Assembly (NCBI GenBank): GCA_902582735.1
Contig: CACHTB010000007.1
Location: 1 to 44,243 of the forward strand
Direction: 5' to 3'
Source of the DNA: an uncultured Pelagibacteraceae bacterium
GTDB taxonomy: Bacteria; Pseudomonadota; Alphaproteobacteria; Pelagibacterales; Pelagibacteraceae
DNA length: 44,243 nt
Below the pieces are notes generated by a model, which was not told the DNA's origin, ran no database searches, and saw only the letters and a list, made by a program, of their open reading frames with translations. Shown one piece after another: positions 26,358 to 34,889 of this stretch (position 1 is the first letter of the stretch; each line of letters starts with the position of its first letter). The position numbers were made by a program, and so were the translations under genes.

Positions 26358-26687
26358 TTATTTTGGAATTTTGGTTGCGCCTGTTTCGAGTTCAATGATT
26401 TTACCATCTTTAAATTTCCAACAACACATTAAAGCCTCTTTATTTCCATCTTCGGCATAAGTAACAATAGAATGATCAAAACCTATTTCATCGTTTTCAT
26501 ATAAAATTCTATATTTATCAACTTTCATGAAACCTTTGTTAATTGCTTCAATCATGCTTGTTTTTCCACTTTCAGTATATGCCCCCTGTAGATGAGAATA
26601 CCTCTTATAATCATCATGGATAATCTCAGCTGCTGTTGCACCATCTTTTTCCACAATTGCTTTATTAAGTTTTTCTAAAATTGACAT
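26358..26687 (-). CDS. NTF2-like (SnoaL-type) small protein, copy 2
   Basis: 109 aa, paralogue of the gene at 24396-24716 (shared IIHDDY, YENDEIG, GNKEALM, KFKDGK, LETGAT). The loops between the first helix and the YENDEIG strand differ (KRYSHLQGAYTESGK here), which is where ligand pockets of this fold vary. SD is weak (AAGAAA) and the start is 8 bases from the previous stop, suggesting coupling to the upstream SnoaL gene. Confidence 0.85.
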   Translation of the reverse strand: MSILEKLNKAIVEKDGATAAEIIHDDYKRYSHLQGAYTESGKTSMIEAINKGFMKVDKYRILYENDEIGFDHSIVTYAEDGNKEALMCCWKFKDGKIIELETGATKIPK

Positions 26688-26695
26688 ATTATTGT

Positions 26696-27079
26696 TTATT
26701 TCTTCATTGCATTGAACATGCTAAGCGTATCATCAAAGGTCATCATAACTTTAGTTTTTCCTTCATCGCTGACTTCAAAATAATGACCAAACAAAGTGTC
26801 CAAGTTGTCAGCTGTTGCATGTACTCTAACAAATACTTTATTACCTTCGCTGATCATGTCTAAAATTTTTAAATGAAAGTTTGGCCATGTAGCTGGAATT
26901 TTTGACATCGCACCCATCATAGCTTGTTTACCCTTATGAACCCCTGACAATGGATGAACACCTTCCTTACCTGGAAATGTCCATACAATATTATCATCGA
27001 TCATATCATTAAAAAAAGTTTCCATATCACCTTTACCGAAAAGCTCGTATGCTTTCCTCGTTTGCTCTTTTACGTCCAT
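26696..27079 (-). CDS. SnoaL/ketosteroid-isomerase-like protein
   Basis: 127 aa, NTF2 fold: TRKAYELFGKGDMETFFNDMIDDNIVWTFPG is the standard start of SnoaL-like proteins, then GVHKGKQAMMGAM and VFVRVHATADN. It is more typical of the SnoaL family than its two shorter NTF2 neighbours and not a close copy of them. SD AAAGGAATATATTATG. Substrate unknown. Confidence 0.87.
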   Translation of the reverse strand: MDVKEQTRKAYELFGKGDMETFFNDMIDDNIVWTFPGKEGVHPLSGVHKGKQAMMGAMSKIPATWPNFHLKILDMISEGNKVFVRVHATADNLDTLFGHYFEVSDEGKTKVMMTFDDTLSMFNAMKK

Positions 27080-27108
27080 AATATATTCCTTTCTAAAATA
27101 ATTATTTA

Positions 27109-27585
27109 TTAATAAGTATATTCTCCACTCATTTGGTTCATTGAATGAGCCATTCCACTTTTGCCTTTAAGATTTTGTCTGCTTGAAAATCCTGTTCCTG
27201 AAATGTTTTCATATTTTCCAGTTCCACCAATAATGATGAAATCTCCAGAACCACCAACGCCTCCAGTTCCTTTACCTTTATAATTTATAAATACTTTTTC
27301 TCCATCATTTAGATAAAATGTACACATTCCCGTTTCATCTTCAAACTTACCTGCAGTTAAAGTAAGACCTCCAATGCAATGCATAGTAGATTTATCAAAT
27401 ATACTTCCATCTTCTTTGTCTGAAAGCCCAGCATTACCATCATAAGTTATACTCATATTGCCATTACCAGCATTCATAACATTCATTTCCCATGAACCCA
27501 TTCCACTTGCATTAAACTTTCCTGTCTCAGCTAACAAGTTAGAAGTAAATAGTGTAAAAAAAGTTATTATTATTGTTTTTTTCAT
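27109..27585 (-). CDS. Secreted protein of unknown function
   Basis: 158 aa from the ATG at 27585, chosen because AAGGAGAAAACTATG precedes it and the protein then starts with a signal peptide (MKKTIIITFFTLFTSNLLAE). The track's upstream start has no signal and lies in the previous gene. The mature part is glycine-rich and strand-like: GNGNMSITYDG, two cysteines (STMHCIGG, TGMCTFY), GTGGVGGSGDF and FIIIGGTGKYENISGTG. The GGTGKY--GTG pattern recalls eight-stranded barrels of the allene-oxide-cyclase/dirigent kind, but I cannot assign it. It is the only exported member of the small-gene run. Confidence 0.78.
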   Translation of the reverse strand: MKKTIIITFFTLFTSNLLAETGKFNASGMGSWEMNVMNAGNGNMSITYDGNAGLSDKEDGSIFDKSTMHCIGGLTLTAGKFEDETGMCTFYLNDGEKVFINYKGKGTGGVGGSGDFIIIGGTGKYENISGTGFSSRQNLKGKSGMAHSMNQMSGEYTY

Positions 27586-27595
27586 AGTTTTCTCC

Positions 27596-27880
27596 TTACA
27601 TTTTTGCAAAATCCATTGTTTGTGAACATTCCTCAGAGACTGTGTCAAAAAAATTATTCATATCTCCAAGTTGATCAATAATTGCTTGTGGACTTTCGGC
27701 TTGCCACTTACAAAATACCTTCATCGAGTCGCCTGCACCCATCATTGTCATATGACATACAGCTTTTTCTCCAGTTACTCCTTTTTTTAAATCCTCAGGG
27801 GATGTTGAACTTACAACTTCATGAAATTTTTTTTTCATCTCCTCAGACTTAAATATATGTGTTGCTAAATAATCTTTCAT
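27596..27880 (-). CDS. Unknown small protein, first gene of the small-gene run
   Basis: 94 aa, soluble, with two or three cysteines (KAVCHMTMMG, VFCKWQAES, EECSQTM). The segment MKVFCKWQAESPQAIIDQL resembles the ferredoxin-like DUF4242/DUF3303 kind of small proteins (strand W-A, then helix), but this is tentative. Excellent SD GGAGGACTATAATG. Its stop lies in the SD of the secreted-protein gene, so the two are coupled. A TATAAT sits about 50 bases upstream. Confidence 0.78.
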   Translation of the reverse strand: MKDYLATHIFKSEEMKKKFHEVVSSTSPEDLKKGVTGEKAVCHMTMMGAGDSMKVFCKWQAESPQAIIDQLGDMNNFFDTVSEECSQTMDFAKM

Positions 27881-27927
27881 TATAGTCCTCCATTTAAGCT
27901 TAATAATCTTACATTTAAACTTAGTTA

Positions 27928-27933
27928 ATTATA
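27928..27933 (-). promoter_or_regulatory. Candidate -10 box for the small-gene operon
   Basis: On the minus strand TATAAT lies about 48 bases before the first small gene, inside the palindrome AATTAT-AATCA-ATAATT (27927-27943), which could be an operator overlapping the promoter. No good -35 is seen at 17 bases. Confidence 0.35.
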
Positions 27934-27977
27934 ATCAATAATTGTAAACTTAATATGACAATACTGGTATGTGATTT

Positions 27978-28979
27978 TTAGATCCAGCTAGGAGTAGGGA
28001 GACCTTTTTCTTGCAAAAATTTTTTATTAAACATCTTAGAGTTGTATTTATCTGATTTGTCGCAGAGAATTGTTACAATAGTTTTCCCTGGACCGATTAA
28101 TTTCCCAAGTCTAATTGCTCCAGCAATATTTACACCACAGCTAGTGCCTAAACTTAATCCCTCTTCTTTTATTAAGTTATAAAGTAAAGGCAAAGACTCA
28201 TGGTCATCAATTGAAAATGCACCATCTATTTTTGCTTCGGCAAAATTTGCTGTTACTCTGCTAGAGCCAATACCTTCAGTTATTGAACCACCCTCAGATT
28301 TTAACTCACCATTTTCAATGAAATTGTATAAGGCAGAACCTGCCGGATCAGATAAATATATTTTAATATCTTTGTTTTTTTCTTTCAAATAACCACTTAT
28401 CCCTCCAATTGTTCCACCTGTGCCTGATGCACAAACAAATCCATCTACCTTACCTTCTGTTTGATCCCATATTTCAGGTCCAGTTGTTTCATAATGACCT
28501 CTAGCATTTGCAGTATTGTCAAATTGGTTTGCCCAAACTACTCCATAATTATTTGAATTTTTTAATTCTTCTGCAAGTCTACCTGCAACTTTTACATAAT
28601 TGCCATCATCACTGTAAGGTTTTGGTGATACTAACCTTAAATCTGCACCGATATTTATTAAAGTATCTTTTTTTTCTTGTGTTTGATTATCATTCATTAC
28701 AATTGTTGTTTTATAACCTAAAGAATTTCCCAGAAGACATAAACCTATACCAGTATTACCTGCTGTTCCTTCAACAATCATTCCACCTTTTGAAATTAAT
28801 TTTTTTTCTTCAGCATCTTTTATGAGTGCCAAAGCCGCTCTGTCTTTTACAGATCCTCCTGGGTTTAAATATTCTGCTTTTCCATAAATATTACATCCAG
28901 TAATCTCTGAAGCTGCTTTTAATTTTATTAAAGGGGTATTACCAATTGACTGTAAAAAATTATCTTTGCTATTAATCAT
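27978..28979 (-). CDS. cysK: Cysteine synthase (O-acetylserine sulfhydrylase), PLP-dependent
   Basis: Makes cysteine from O-acetylserine and sulfide. 333 aa from the ATG at 28979; the track's extra 22 residues lie inside cysE. Motifs: [15 protein letters not shown], the PLP lysine in [21 protein letters not shown], and the phosphate loop [13 protein letters not shown] overlaps the cysE stop by 8 bases, so enzyme and acetyl donor maker are co-translated. The TAGNTG loop (ligand loop T-S-GNTG in most OASS) carries Ala for Ser, a difference shared with some cystathionine beta-synthase-like homologues. Confidence 0.9.
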   Translation of the reverse strand: MINSKDNFLQSIGNTPLIKLKAASEITGCNIYGKAEYLNPGGSVKDRAALALIKDAEEKKLISKGGMIVEGTAGNTGIGLCLLGNSLGYKTTIVMNDNQTQEKKDTLINIGADLRLVSPKPYSDDGNYVKVAGRLAEELKNSNNYGVVWANQFDNTANARGHYETTGPEIWDQTEGKVDGFVCASGTGGTIGGISGYLKEKNKDIKIYLSDPAGSALYNFIENGELKSEGGSITEGIGSSRVTANFAEAKIDGAFSIDDHESLPLLYNLIKEEGLSLGTSCGVNIAGAIRLGKLIGPGKTIVTILCDKSDKYNSKMFNKKFLQEKGLPTPSWI

Positions 28980-29553
28980 TATTTTTTTCTGAATTATCAT
29001 TTTCGACAGCATAAGGTTTAAATTCTTCTGTAGCAGTTCCAACATTCTTTGCTGGTATTCCTATCATTACAGCATTCTCCTCAACATTTTTTGTTACAAC
29101 AGCATTTGCTCCAATTTTTGAATTTTTTCCTACTACTACAGGACCTAATATTTGTGCACCAGATCCAACGACTACATTATCCATTAAGGTAGGATGTCTT
29201 TTTATATTTCTTTGATTATTAGAATTTATGCTTGGAGATATACCTCCTAAAGTTACCATATGATACATAGTTACATTATCACCAATTTCAGATGTTTCAC
29301 CTATCACAACTCCCATCCCATGATCTATAAATAGATTTTTACCAATCTTTGCACCAGGATGAATTTCAATACCAGTTAGGAATCTTGAAAACTGCGAAAT
29401 AATTCTCGCAATTAAATTAAATTTAGCTACTGAAAAAAAATGAGCCAATCTATGAAAAAATACAGCTTTAACACCTGGATAAGTCAATATTAAACTTAAT
29501 TTGGATTTCGCTGCTGGATCTCTATCAATAATTGATTGTAAAAAGTCACTCAT
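28972..29553 (-). CDS. cysE: Serine O-acetyltransferase
   Basis: 193 aa, a short CysE: helical N-terminal part ([29 protein letters not shown]) and left-handed beta-helix of hexapeptide repeats ([35 protein letters not shown]). Catalytic His is in [11 protein letters not shown]. Acetylates serine for the neighbouring cysK. It lacks the longer N-terminus of E. coli CysE, as in many alphaproteobacteria. Confidence 0.93.
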   Translation of the reverse strand: MSDFLQSIIDRDPAAKSKLSLILTYPGVKAVFFHRLAHFFSVAKFNLIARIISQFSRFLTGIEIHPGAKIGKNLFIDHGMGVVIGETSEIGDNVTMYHMVTLGGISPSINSNNQRNIKRHPTLMDNVVVGSGAQILGPVVVGKNSKIGANAVVTKNVEENAVMIGIPAKNVGTATEEFKPYAVENDNSEKNND

Positions 29554-29611
29554 TAGTCTTCCTATATAGTTATTAAAAATTGAATTTAAAGTTGATCAAT
29601 CTCTTAAAAGT

Positions 29612-29640
29612 TTGCTTCATAAAACAATTTTTCATATAAT
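29612..29640 (+). promoter_or_regulatory. Sigma-70-type promoter of the peroxiredoxin gene
   Basis: TTGCTT, 17-base spacer, TATAAT, with the start about 24 bases downstream of the -10 and SD AAGGAG. Best promoter seen in the window by eye. Confidence 0.5.
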
Positions 29641-29664
29641 AATTTTATAATAAGGAGAGAAACA

Positions 29665-30324
29665 ATGTTAAAAATAAATAGTATGTGTCCTGATTTTCAG
29701 GCTAAAACTACAGAGGGAGATATCTCTTTTCACGAGTGGTTAGGTGACAGCTGGGGTGTATTATTTTCACATCCAAAAGATTTTACACCAGTTTGTACTA
29801 CTGAACTTGGAGCTTTAGGTTTAATGAAAGATGAGTTCGACAAAAGAAACGTGAAAGTGATAGGTCTTAGTGTAGACGGAGTTGATGACCATAATAAATG
29901 GTTAGAAGATATAAAAGATGTGTCAGGTTCAAAACCAAACTATCCAATAATTGCGGACGAAGACCTAAAAGTTGCTAAATTATTTAATATGTTGGAAGGT
30001 GATGCAGGAACAACATCTATGGGTAGAACTGCTGTTGATAATGAAACAGTTAGAACTATTTTTGTAATAAGACCTGATAAAAGAATTGGTTTATATCTTA
30101 CTTACCCAATGGCAACAGGACGAAACTTTTTGGAAATTTTGAGAGCAATAGATTCAATGCAATTAACAGCAAAACATAAAGTAGCTACTCCTGCTAATTG
30201 GAAAAAAGGTGAAGATGTAGTTATTTTACCAGCTGTTAAAGATGATGAAGCGAAAAAAATATATCCAAATGGATGGGAGACGGTTAAACCATATTTAAGG
30301 AAGGTTCCAGATCCTTCTAAATAA
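29665..30324 (+). CDS. 1-Cys peroxiredoxin (Prx6 class)
   Basis: 219 aa. Reduces peroxides through Cys44 in FSHPKDFTPVCTTELGALG, the Prx6 signature, and the C-terminal extension (TPANWKKGEDVVILP) is typical. No second resolving cysteine is seen, as in 1-Cys enzymes. SD AAGGAGAGAAACAATG, preceded by a clear promoter. Likely an abundant antioxidant in a catalase-poor cell. Confidence 0.94.
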   Translation: MLKINSMCPDFQAKTTEGDISFHEWLGDSWGVLFSHPKDFTPVCTTELGALGLMKDEFDKRNVKVIGLSVDGVDDHNKWLEDIKDVSGSKPNYPIIADEDLKVAKLFNMLEGDAGTTSMGRTAVDNETVRTIFVIRPDKRIGLYLTYPMATGRNFLEILRAIDSMQLTAKHKVATPANWKKGEDVVILPAVKDDEAKKIYPNGWETVKPYLRKVPDPSK

Positions 30325-30325
30325 T

Positions 30326-30979
30326 TTGGATAAGAATATTTTAAACCAACAATCTCAGCATTGGGAGACTAATTTCTCAAATAAGCCTGAGATGTTTGGT
30401 TTAGATCAAAGTTATTCAGCTGAAAAAACCCTACCCATATTAAAAGAGAACAATTTTTCAAACATTATCGAACTTGGAGCTGGATTAGGTAGAGACACAA
30501 TATTTTTTGCAAAAAATTCAATCAAGGTTACTGCGCTTGATTATAGTCAAAATGGTATATCAATAATTGACAAAAAAATTAAACAATTAAATTTATATTC
30601 ATTTATCCGTACTATGAAGTTTGATGTGAGGAGTAGCTTACCTTTTAAAGATAACACGGTAGAAGTTTGTTATTCTCATATGCTTTATTGTATGGCTCTA
30701 ACAAATCTTGAATTAATAAATTTAAATAATGAGATTAAAAGAATTCTTAAACCTGGAGGTTTGAATATTTATACTGTTAGAAATACAGAAGATGGAGATT
30801 TCAAAAAAGGGATTCATAGGGGTGAAGATTTATTTGAAATCGATGGATTTATTATTCATTTTTTTTCTGAGAATAAAATAAATAGTCTTCTAGATGGTTT
30901 TAAAAATTTATTTATTGAAAAATTTGATGAAGGAAAGTTTCCTAGAAAGTTATATTTAGTTTGTAATAAAAAAATTTAG
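30326..30979 (+). CDS. SAM-dependent class I methyltransferase
   Basis: 217 aa; SAM motif I in IIELGAGLGRDTIFFAKNSIKVTALDYSQ and motif post-III in IKRILKPGGLNIYTVRN. TehB/thiopurine-methyltransferase-like overall. The start is TTG one base after the peroxiredoxin stop; no ATG lies before motif I except MFGLDQ at residue 23. Substrate unknown. Last four bases overlap the convergent racemase gene. Confidence 0.85.
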   Translation: MDKNILNQQSQHWETNFSNKPEMFGLDQSYSAEKTLPILKENNFSNIIELGAGLGRDTIFFAKNSIKVTALDYSQNGISIIDKKIKQLNLYSFIRTMKFDVRSSLPFKDNTVEVCYSHMLYCMALTNLELINLNNEIKRILKPGGLNIYTVRNTEDGDFKKGIHRGEDLFEIDGFIIHFFSENKINSLLDGFKNLFIEKFDEGKFPRKLYLVCNKKI

Positions 30980-31674
30980 TTATTTTTGTATTTTTTCATA
31001 CATACTTGGGCCAATAAAAGATTTGGATCAATAAACAACTTAGAGTCTTTTGCTTTCTTAAAAGATTTATATGCAAATAAAGCTATAGGAAGTTCTGTAC
31101 AACCTAATATAATTTTTTTACATTTTTTTTTAATTAATTGATTAACGGCTGGTCTTAAAACTTTCTCTGCCTCTTTTACTTTACCCATTTTTACATATTT
31201 AATAGATTTGTTTACAGAGCTTGTTTGTAAATTTTTAGTTGGACTTATAAAATCATATTTTTTATCAAAATATTGATGGTAAACTTTTGTTTTCAATGTT
31301 GCTTCAGTACAAAGGATTCCTATTTTCGTATTTTTTTTACAAGTTTTTTTTGTATAATTAAAAACTTCCCTGGGCATGCTTAATAAGGGAATTTTAATTT
31401 TTTTTTGAATATCTTGATGCCAATAATGTGCAGTGTTACAAGGCATAACAATAAATTTACATTTATTTTTGGATAGCAGTTTACAACCCTTAATCAACTC
31501 ATTTAGCACATTGTAATATTTTTTTAAGTTCTCAGGTCTTTTTGGTGTATTAGACTTGTTGTAAAGAATAAACATAGGGTACTGTTGATCCAGTTTTCCT
31601 CTATATAATTTTGCAAGCTTGCTGCAAAAATCTAAACCTGCCTGCGTTCCCATTCCTCCAAGAATACCAATCAT
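30976..31674 (-). CDS. Aspartate/glutamate racemase family protein
   Basis: 232 aa with two catalytic cysteines in MPCNTAHYW and ILGCTELPIA, the paired motifs of cofactor-independent racemases. N-terminus MIGILGGMGTQAGLDF is that of aspartate racemase. It may make D-aspartate, though several members of this family act on other substrates (hydantoins, maleate). Confidence 0.9.
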   Translation of the reverse strand: MIGILGGMGTQAGLDFCSKLAKLYRGKLDQQYPMFILYNKSNTPKRPENLKKYYNVLNELIKGCKLLSKNKCKFIVMPCNTAHYWHQDIQKKIKIPLLSMPREVFNYTKKTCKKNTKIGILCTEATLKTKVYHQYFDKKYDFISPTKNLQTSSVNKSIKYVKMGKVKEAEKVLRPAVNQLIKKKCKKIILGCTELPIALFAYKSFKKAKDSKLFIDPNLLLAQVCMKKYKNN

Positions 31675-31750
31675 AAAAGCTAATTTATCTATATATATTA
31701 ATTAGTAGAACTATATTTTAATTTAATTTATGCAAGTAATAACACTATAG

Positions 31751-32911
31751 ATGAATAGAAATCTTTTCTTACTTATTTTAAGCCAAGTATTTGGTTTTAC
31801 AGCCGCAACCGTAACAGTTTTTATAAGTGGTATTATTGGATCAGACTTAAGTTCTATAAAAACACTTTCTACACTTCCTCCATCAATTTATGTTGTTGGA
31901 ACAGCAGCAGCTACAATTTTTGCTGCTAAGATAATGAGCATTATTGGACGAAGGCTTGGATTTATTTTTGCTTCTGTAGCTGGTTCAATTTCTTGTTTGA
32001 TCGGTGCTTATGCAATAATGATAGAAAGTTTTTTTATTTTTTGTTTTGCTAAATTTATTTTAGGTGCCACAATGGCATTTACTCATCAATATCGTTTTGC
32101 TGCAGCAGAAAGTGTAGAAAAGGAAAAAGCGCCTAAAGCTATTTCATCATTATTATTAGCTGGAATAGTTGCTGCTTTTCTTGGAATTGGTTTTGCAAAT
32201 TATACTAAAAATTTTGTAAGTGATTATTTATATGTAGGTTCATATTTAACTTTAGCAGTTTTAACATTAATACCTTCATTTTTATTATTCTTTTTTAAGG
32301 ATATTAGAGAAATTTCTTTTGTTTCAAATAAGGAAAATAACTCAAGAAATTACTCAGAATTTTTTTCAGATCCAAAATTTTTACAAGCAATTACCTCTGC
32401 TGCATTTGCATATGCAGTAATGTCTTTTTTAATGACAGCAACTCCAATAAGTATGCATATTGTGCATCAGTTAAGTTTAGAAAAAACAGGAATAGTTCTT
32501 CAATTTCATGTTTTGGCAATGTTTTTACCTTCGTTAGTTACCGGAAATTTAATCAAAAAGTTTGGTTATAGTAATATGATGTATTTAGGTGTCTTATTCT
32601 ATTTTTTCACAATTTTATTATCTTTCTTTCAACCATCTTTTTTAAACTATTTTATAAGTCTGATTTTTTTAGGTATAGGATGGAACTTTTTATTTATATC
32701 TGGCACAAGCTTATTAGTCACAACTTATAAACCTGAAGAAAAATTTAAAGCTCAAGGATTTAATGATTTATTAGTTTTCTCTTCCATGGCTTTAGCAAGT
32801 TTGTTAGCCGGTATACTTATTTCTATTGCAAGCTGGAAAACAGTTAACTTATTTTGTATTCCTTTTTTAATTCTCATTATTTTATCAATAATTAATGCAG
32901 ATAAGAAATAA
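31751..32911 (+). CDS. MFS permease
   Basis: 386 aa, twelve predicted helices. The MFS loop motif between helices 2 and 3 is partly kept (AAKIMSIIGRRLGFIFASV). Charged central loop (FKDIREISFVSNKENN). N-terminal LSQVFGFTAATVTVFISGIIGS resembles YfcJ-type unknown transporters. The substrate is not readable. Stop and the next ATG overlap by one base (TAATG). Confidence 0.88.
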   Translation: MNRNLFLLILSQVFGFTAATVTVFISGIIGSDLSSIKTLSTLPPSIYVVGTAAATIFAAKIMSIIGRRLGFIFASVAGSISCLIGAYAIMIESFFIFCFAKFILGATMAFTHQYRFAAAESVEKEKAPKAISSLLLAGIVAAFLGIGFANYTKNFVSDYLYVGSYLTLAVLTLIPSFLLFFFKDIREISFVSNKENNSRNYSEFFSDPKFLQAITSAAFAYAVMSFLMTATPISMHIVHQLSLEKTGIVLQFHVLAMFLPSLVTGNLIKKFGYSNMMYLGVLFYFFTILLSFFQPSFLNYFISLIFLGIGWNFLFISGTSLLVTTYKPEEKFKAQGFNDLLVFSSMALASLLAGILISIASWKTVNLFCIPFLILIILSIINADKK

Positions 32912-33528
32912 TGAGTTTTTTAATTTTAGGTTTTATAACCAGTTTAAGTTTAATATTAGCAATAGGACCACAAAATATCTTTGTAATAGAGCAAGGTATT
33001 AAGAAACAACATATTTTTCTAATATGTTTGATTTGTTCAGTATCAGATACAATTTTGATTTTTTTAGGAATTTTTCTATTTCAATATCTTGGAACATTTT
33101 TTAATGAAATAACTGAATTAGTTTTCAATATTTTATTATTAATATTTTTAATTTATTTTATTTACACAAAAATTTCTGAAAAATTTAAAAACATAGAAAT
33201 AGATAAAGATCGGAAACATGATGAGAGAAAAAAAATTATATTAAAAACACTCGCTTTTACTTATTTAAATCCACATGTTTATTCTGACACAGTTTTTTTT
33301 CTTGGTAATTTTTCAAAAAATTTCCCAATTAATTATAAAATTTATTTTGGTATTGGAGGTTCTATTGCTTCTTTTTTATTTTTCTACTTATTGGGATATT
33401 TAGCAAATTATTTTTCAAAATATCTTAATAACGTAAGGGCTTGGGTTATAATAAAATGGATTATTTCTTTAATAATGACCTTAATTTCAATTTATGTGAT
33501 TTTTGAAATTTTAAAATTTTTTAATTAG
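32911..33528 (+). CDS. LysE/ArgO-family amino acid exporter
   Basis: 205 aa, five to six helices. ILAIGPQNIFVIEQGIKK is the family's conserved first-helix motif, LGFITSLSLI precedes it, and FTYLNPHVYSDTVFFLG matches the second repeat (usually LNPxxxxD). Exports lysine or arginine in relatives. Coupled to the MFS gene; the 3' end overlaps the convergent dehydrogenase gene by 8 bases. Confidence 0.9.
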   Translation: MSFLILGFITSLSLILAIGPQNIFVIEQGIKKQHIFLICLICSVSDTILIFLGIFLFQYLGTFFNEITELVFNILLLIFLIYFIYTKISEKFKNIEIDKDRKHDERKKIILKTLAFTYLNPHVYSDTVFFLGNFSKNFPINYKIYFGIGGSIASFLFFYLLGYLANYFSKYLNNVRAWVIIKWIISLIMTLISIYVIFEILKFFN

Positions 33529-34807
33529 AAAATCCGTATTTTCTTAATCTCACATCGCTGGTTCGTGCATGAGCTTCCATACCTTCGTATCTAGAAATTC
33601 TTGCTGCAGCAGCACCCACAAGTTTTGTTGAGTCTTTTGTCATTCTTTGGAAGCTTAGTGTTTTTATAAATTTTCCAACAAATAATCCCCCTGTATATTT
33701 ACCTGCTCCTTTAGTTGGTAAAATATGATTTGTTCCGGAACATTTGTCTCCGTAAGCTACTGTTGTTTCTTCACCAACAAATAGGGATCCATAATTCGTT
33801 AGTCTGTCATGGAACCATTTTAAATTTTTTGTTTGAACCTCAAGATGCTCTGGAGCATATTCATCACTTATCCTAACCATTTCATCGTCAGTATCGCAAA
33901 GAATTACCTCACCATAATCTTTCCATGCAGCCTCCGCACTAGTTCTTGGTAATTCAGGTAACTCTGAAATTAATTCAGGAACTCTTTTCATCACTTTTTC
34001 AGCAAGCTCTTTACTTGTAGTGTATAACCAACAAGGAGAATTGTAACCATGTTCAGCTTGCCCAACTAAGTCTACCGCAACTATCTCAGGATCAGCAGTT
34101 TCATCTGCAATAATTCCAATTTCTGTGGGACCAGCAAATAAATCTATTCCAACCCTTCCAAATAAAATTCTTTTTGCTTCAGCTACAAACTGATTACCTG
34201 GACCAACTAAAATATCTGCTGGAGCATTACCAAATAAACCGTATGTCATTGCAGCGATAGCAGGAACTCCGCCTAAATTTAAAATAACATCTGCACCACA
34301 CAAATCAGCAGTATATATAATAGTGGGGTGGGCTCCCACCTCAGTTTTTGGTGGACTACATGCAATTACATTTTTTACTCCAGCAACTTTTGCAGTCGTT
34401 ACACTCATAACTGCCGAAGCTATATGAGCATATCTTCCACCTGGAATATAACAACCCGCAGTATTAACAGGAACTAATTTTTGACCAGCATACAAACCAT
34501 CAGATAATTCAACTTCGAAATCATTTCCATAGTTTTTAAGTTGAGCCTCAGCAAATTTTCTTACTCTTTCATAAGAAAATTTAATATCATCCTTTGTTTT
34601 TTGATCTAAATTTTTTTTTATTTCCTCAATTTTATCTTTGGATACAATTATTTCACCTTCATATCTGTCAAATTTTTTTGTTAATTCTTTACAACCTTCC
34701 TCTTTAGATTTCTCTAGGTCATTAAGTAAATTTTGAACAATATCCCTTGTTTTATTATCGTCAGTTGAGGATGTTTTAGGAGATTTTTTAAGGTATTTAA
34801 TTGTCAT
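33521..34807 (-). CDS. hisD: Histidinol dehydrogenase family protein, HpsN-like
   Basis: 428 aa of the HisD family (the symbol is for the family). Zinc/NAD motifs: GPGNQFVAEAKRILFGRVGIDLFAGPTE, GQAEHGYNSP, and SDEYAPEHLEV. In my judgement the run GIDLFAGPTE..IADETAD..VAVDL.GQAEHG is closer to sulfopropanediol-3-dehydrogenase (HpsN, (R)-2,3-dihydroxypropane-1-sulfonate to sulfolactate) than to classical HisD. No classical his gene is adjacent, while taurine and sulfolactate-type genes are close. Both readings remain open: it may be the cell's HisD, or the DHPS enzyme. Confidence 0.85.
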   Translation of the reverse strand: MTIKYLKKSPKTSSTDDNKTRDIVQNLLNDLEKSKEEGCKELTKKFDRYEGEIIVSKDKIEEIKKNLDQKTKDDIKFSYERVRKFAEAQLKNYGNDFEVELSDGLYAGQKLVPVNTAGCYIPGGRYAHIASAVMSVTTAKVAGVKNVIACSPPKTEVGAHPTIIYTADLCGADVILNLGGVPAIAAMTYGLFGNAPADILVGPGNQFVAEAKRILFGRVGIDLFAGPTEIGIIADETADPEIVAVDLVGQAEHGYNSPCWLYTTSKELAEKVMKRVPELISELPELPRTSAEAAWKDYGEVILCDTDDEMVRISDEYAPEHLEVQTKNLKWFHDRLTNYGSLFVGEETTVAYGDKCSGTNHILPTKGAGKYTGGLFVGKFIKTLSFQRMTKDSTKLVGAAAARISRYEGMEAHARTSDVRLRKYGFSN

Positions 34808-34889
34808 TGATGAGTATTTTGATCAAGTTATTTAATGTATTAAAATACTCATTTCAACAAAGATATTTTTTATTAATTTTCTTGATAAT

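Noticed and set aside
28508-28825. 105-aa plus-strand ORF, Leu/Tyr rich
   Set aside because: It is antisense to cysK and its composition is the complement of an AT-rich coding frame.
29581-29611. OxyR or IscR box upstream of the peroxiredoxin gene
   Set aside because: TTGATCAA is a short palindrome there, but it does not match either known site.
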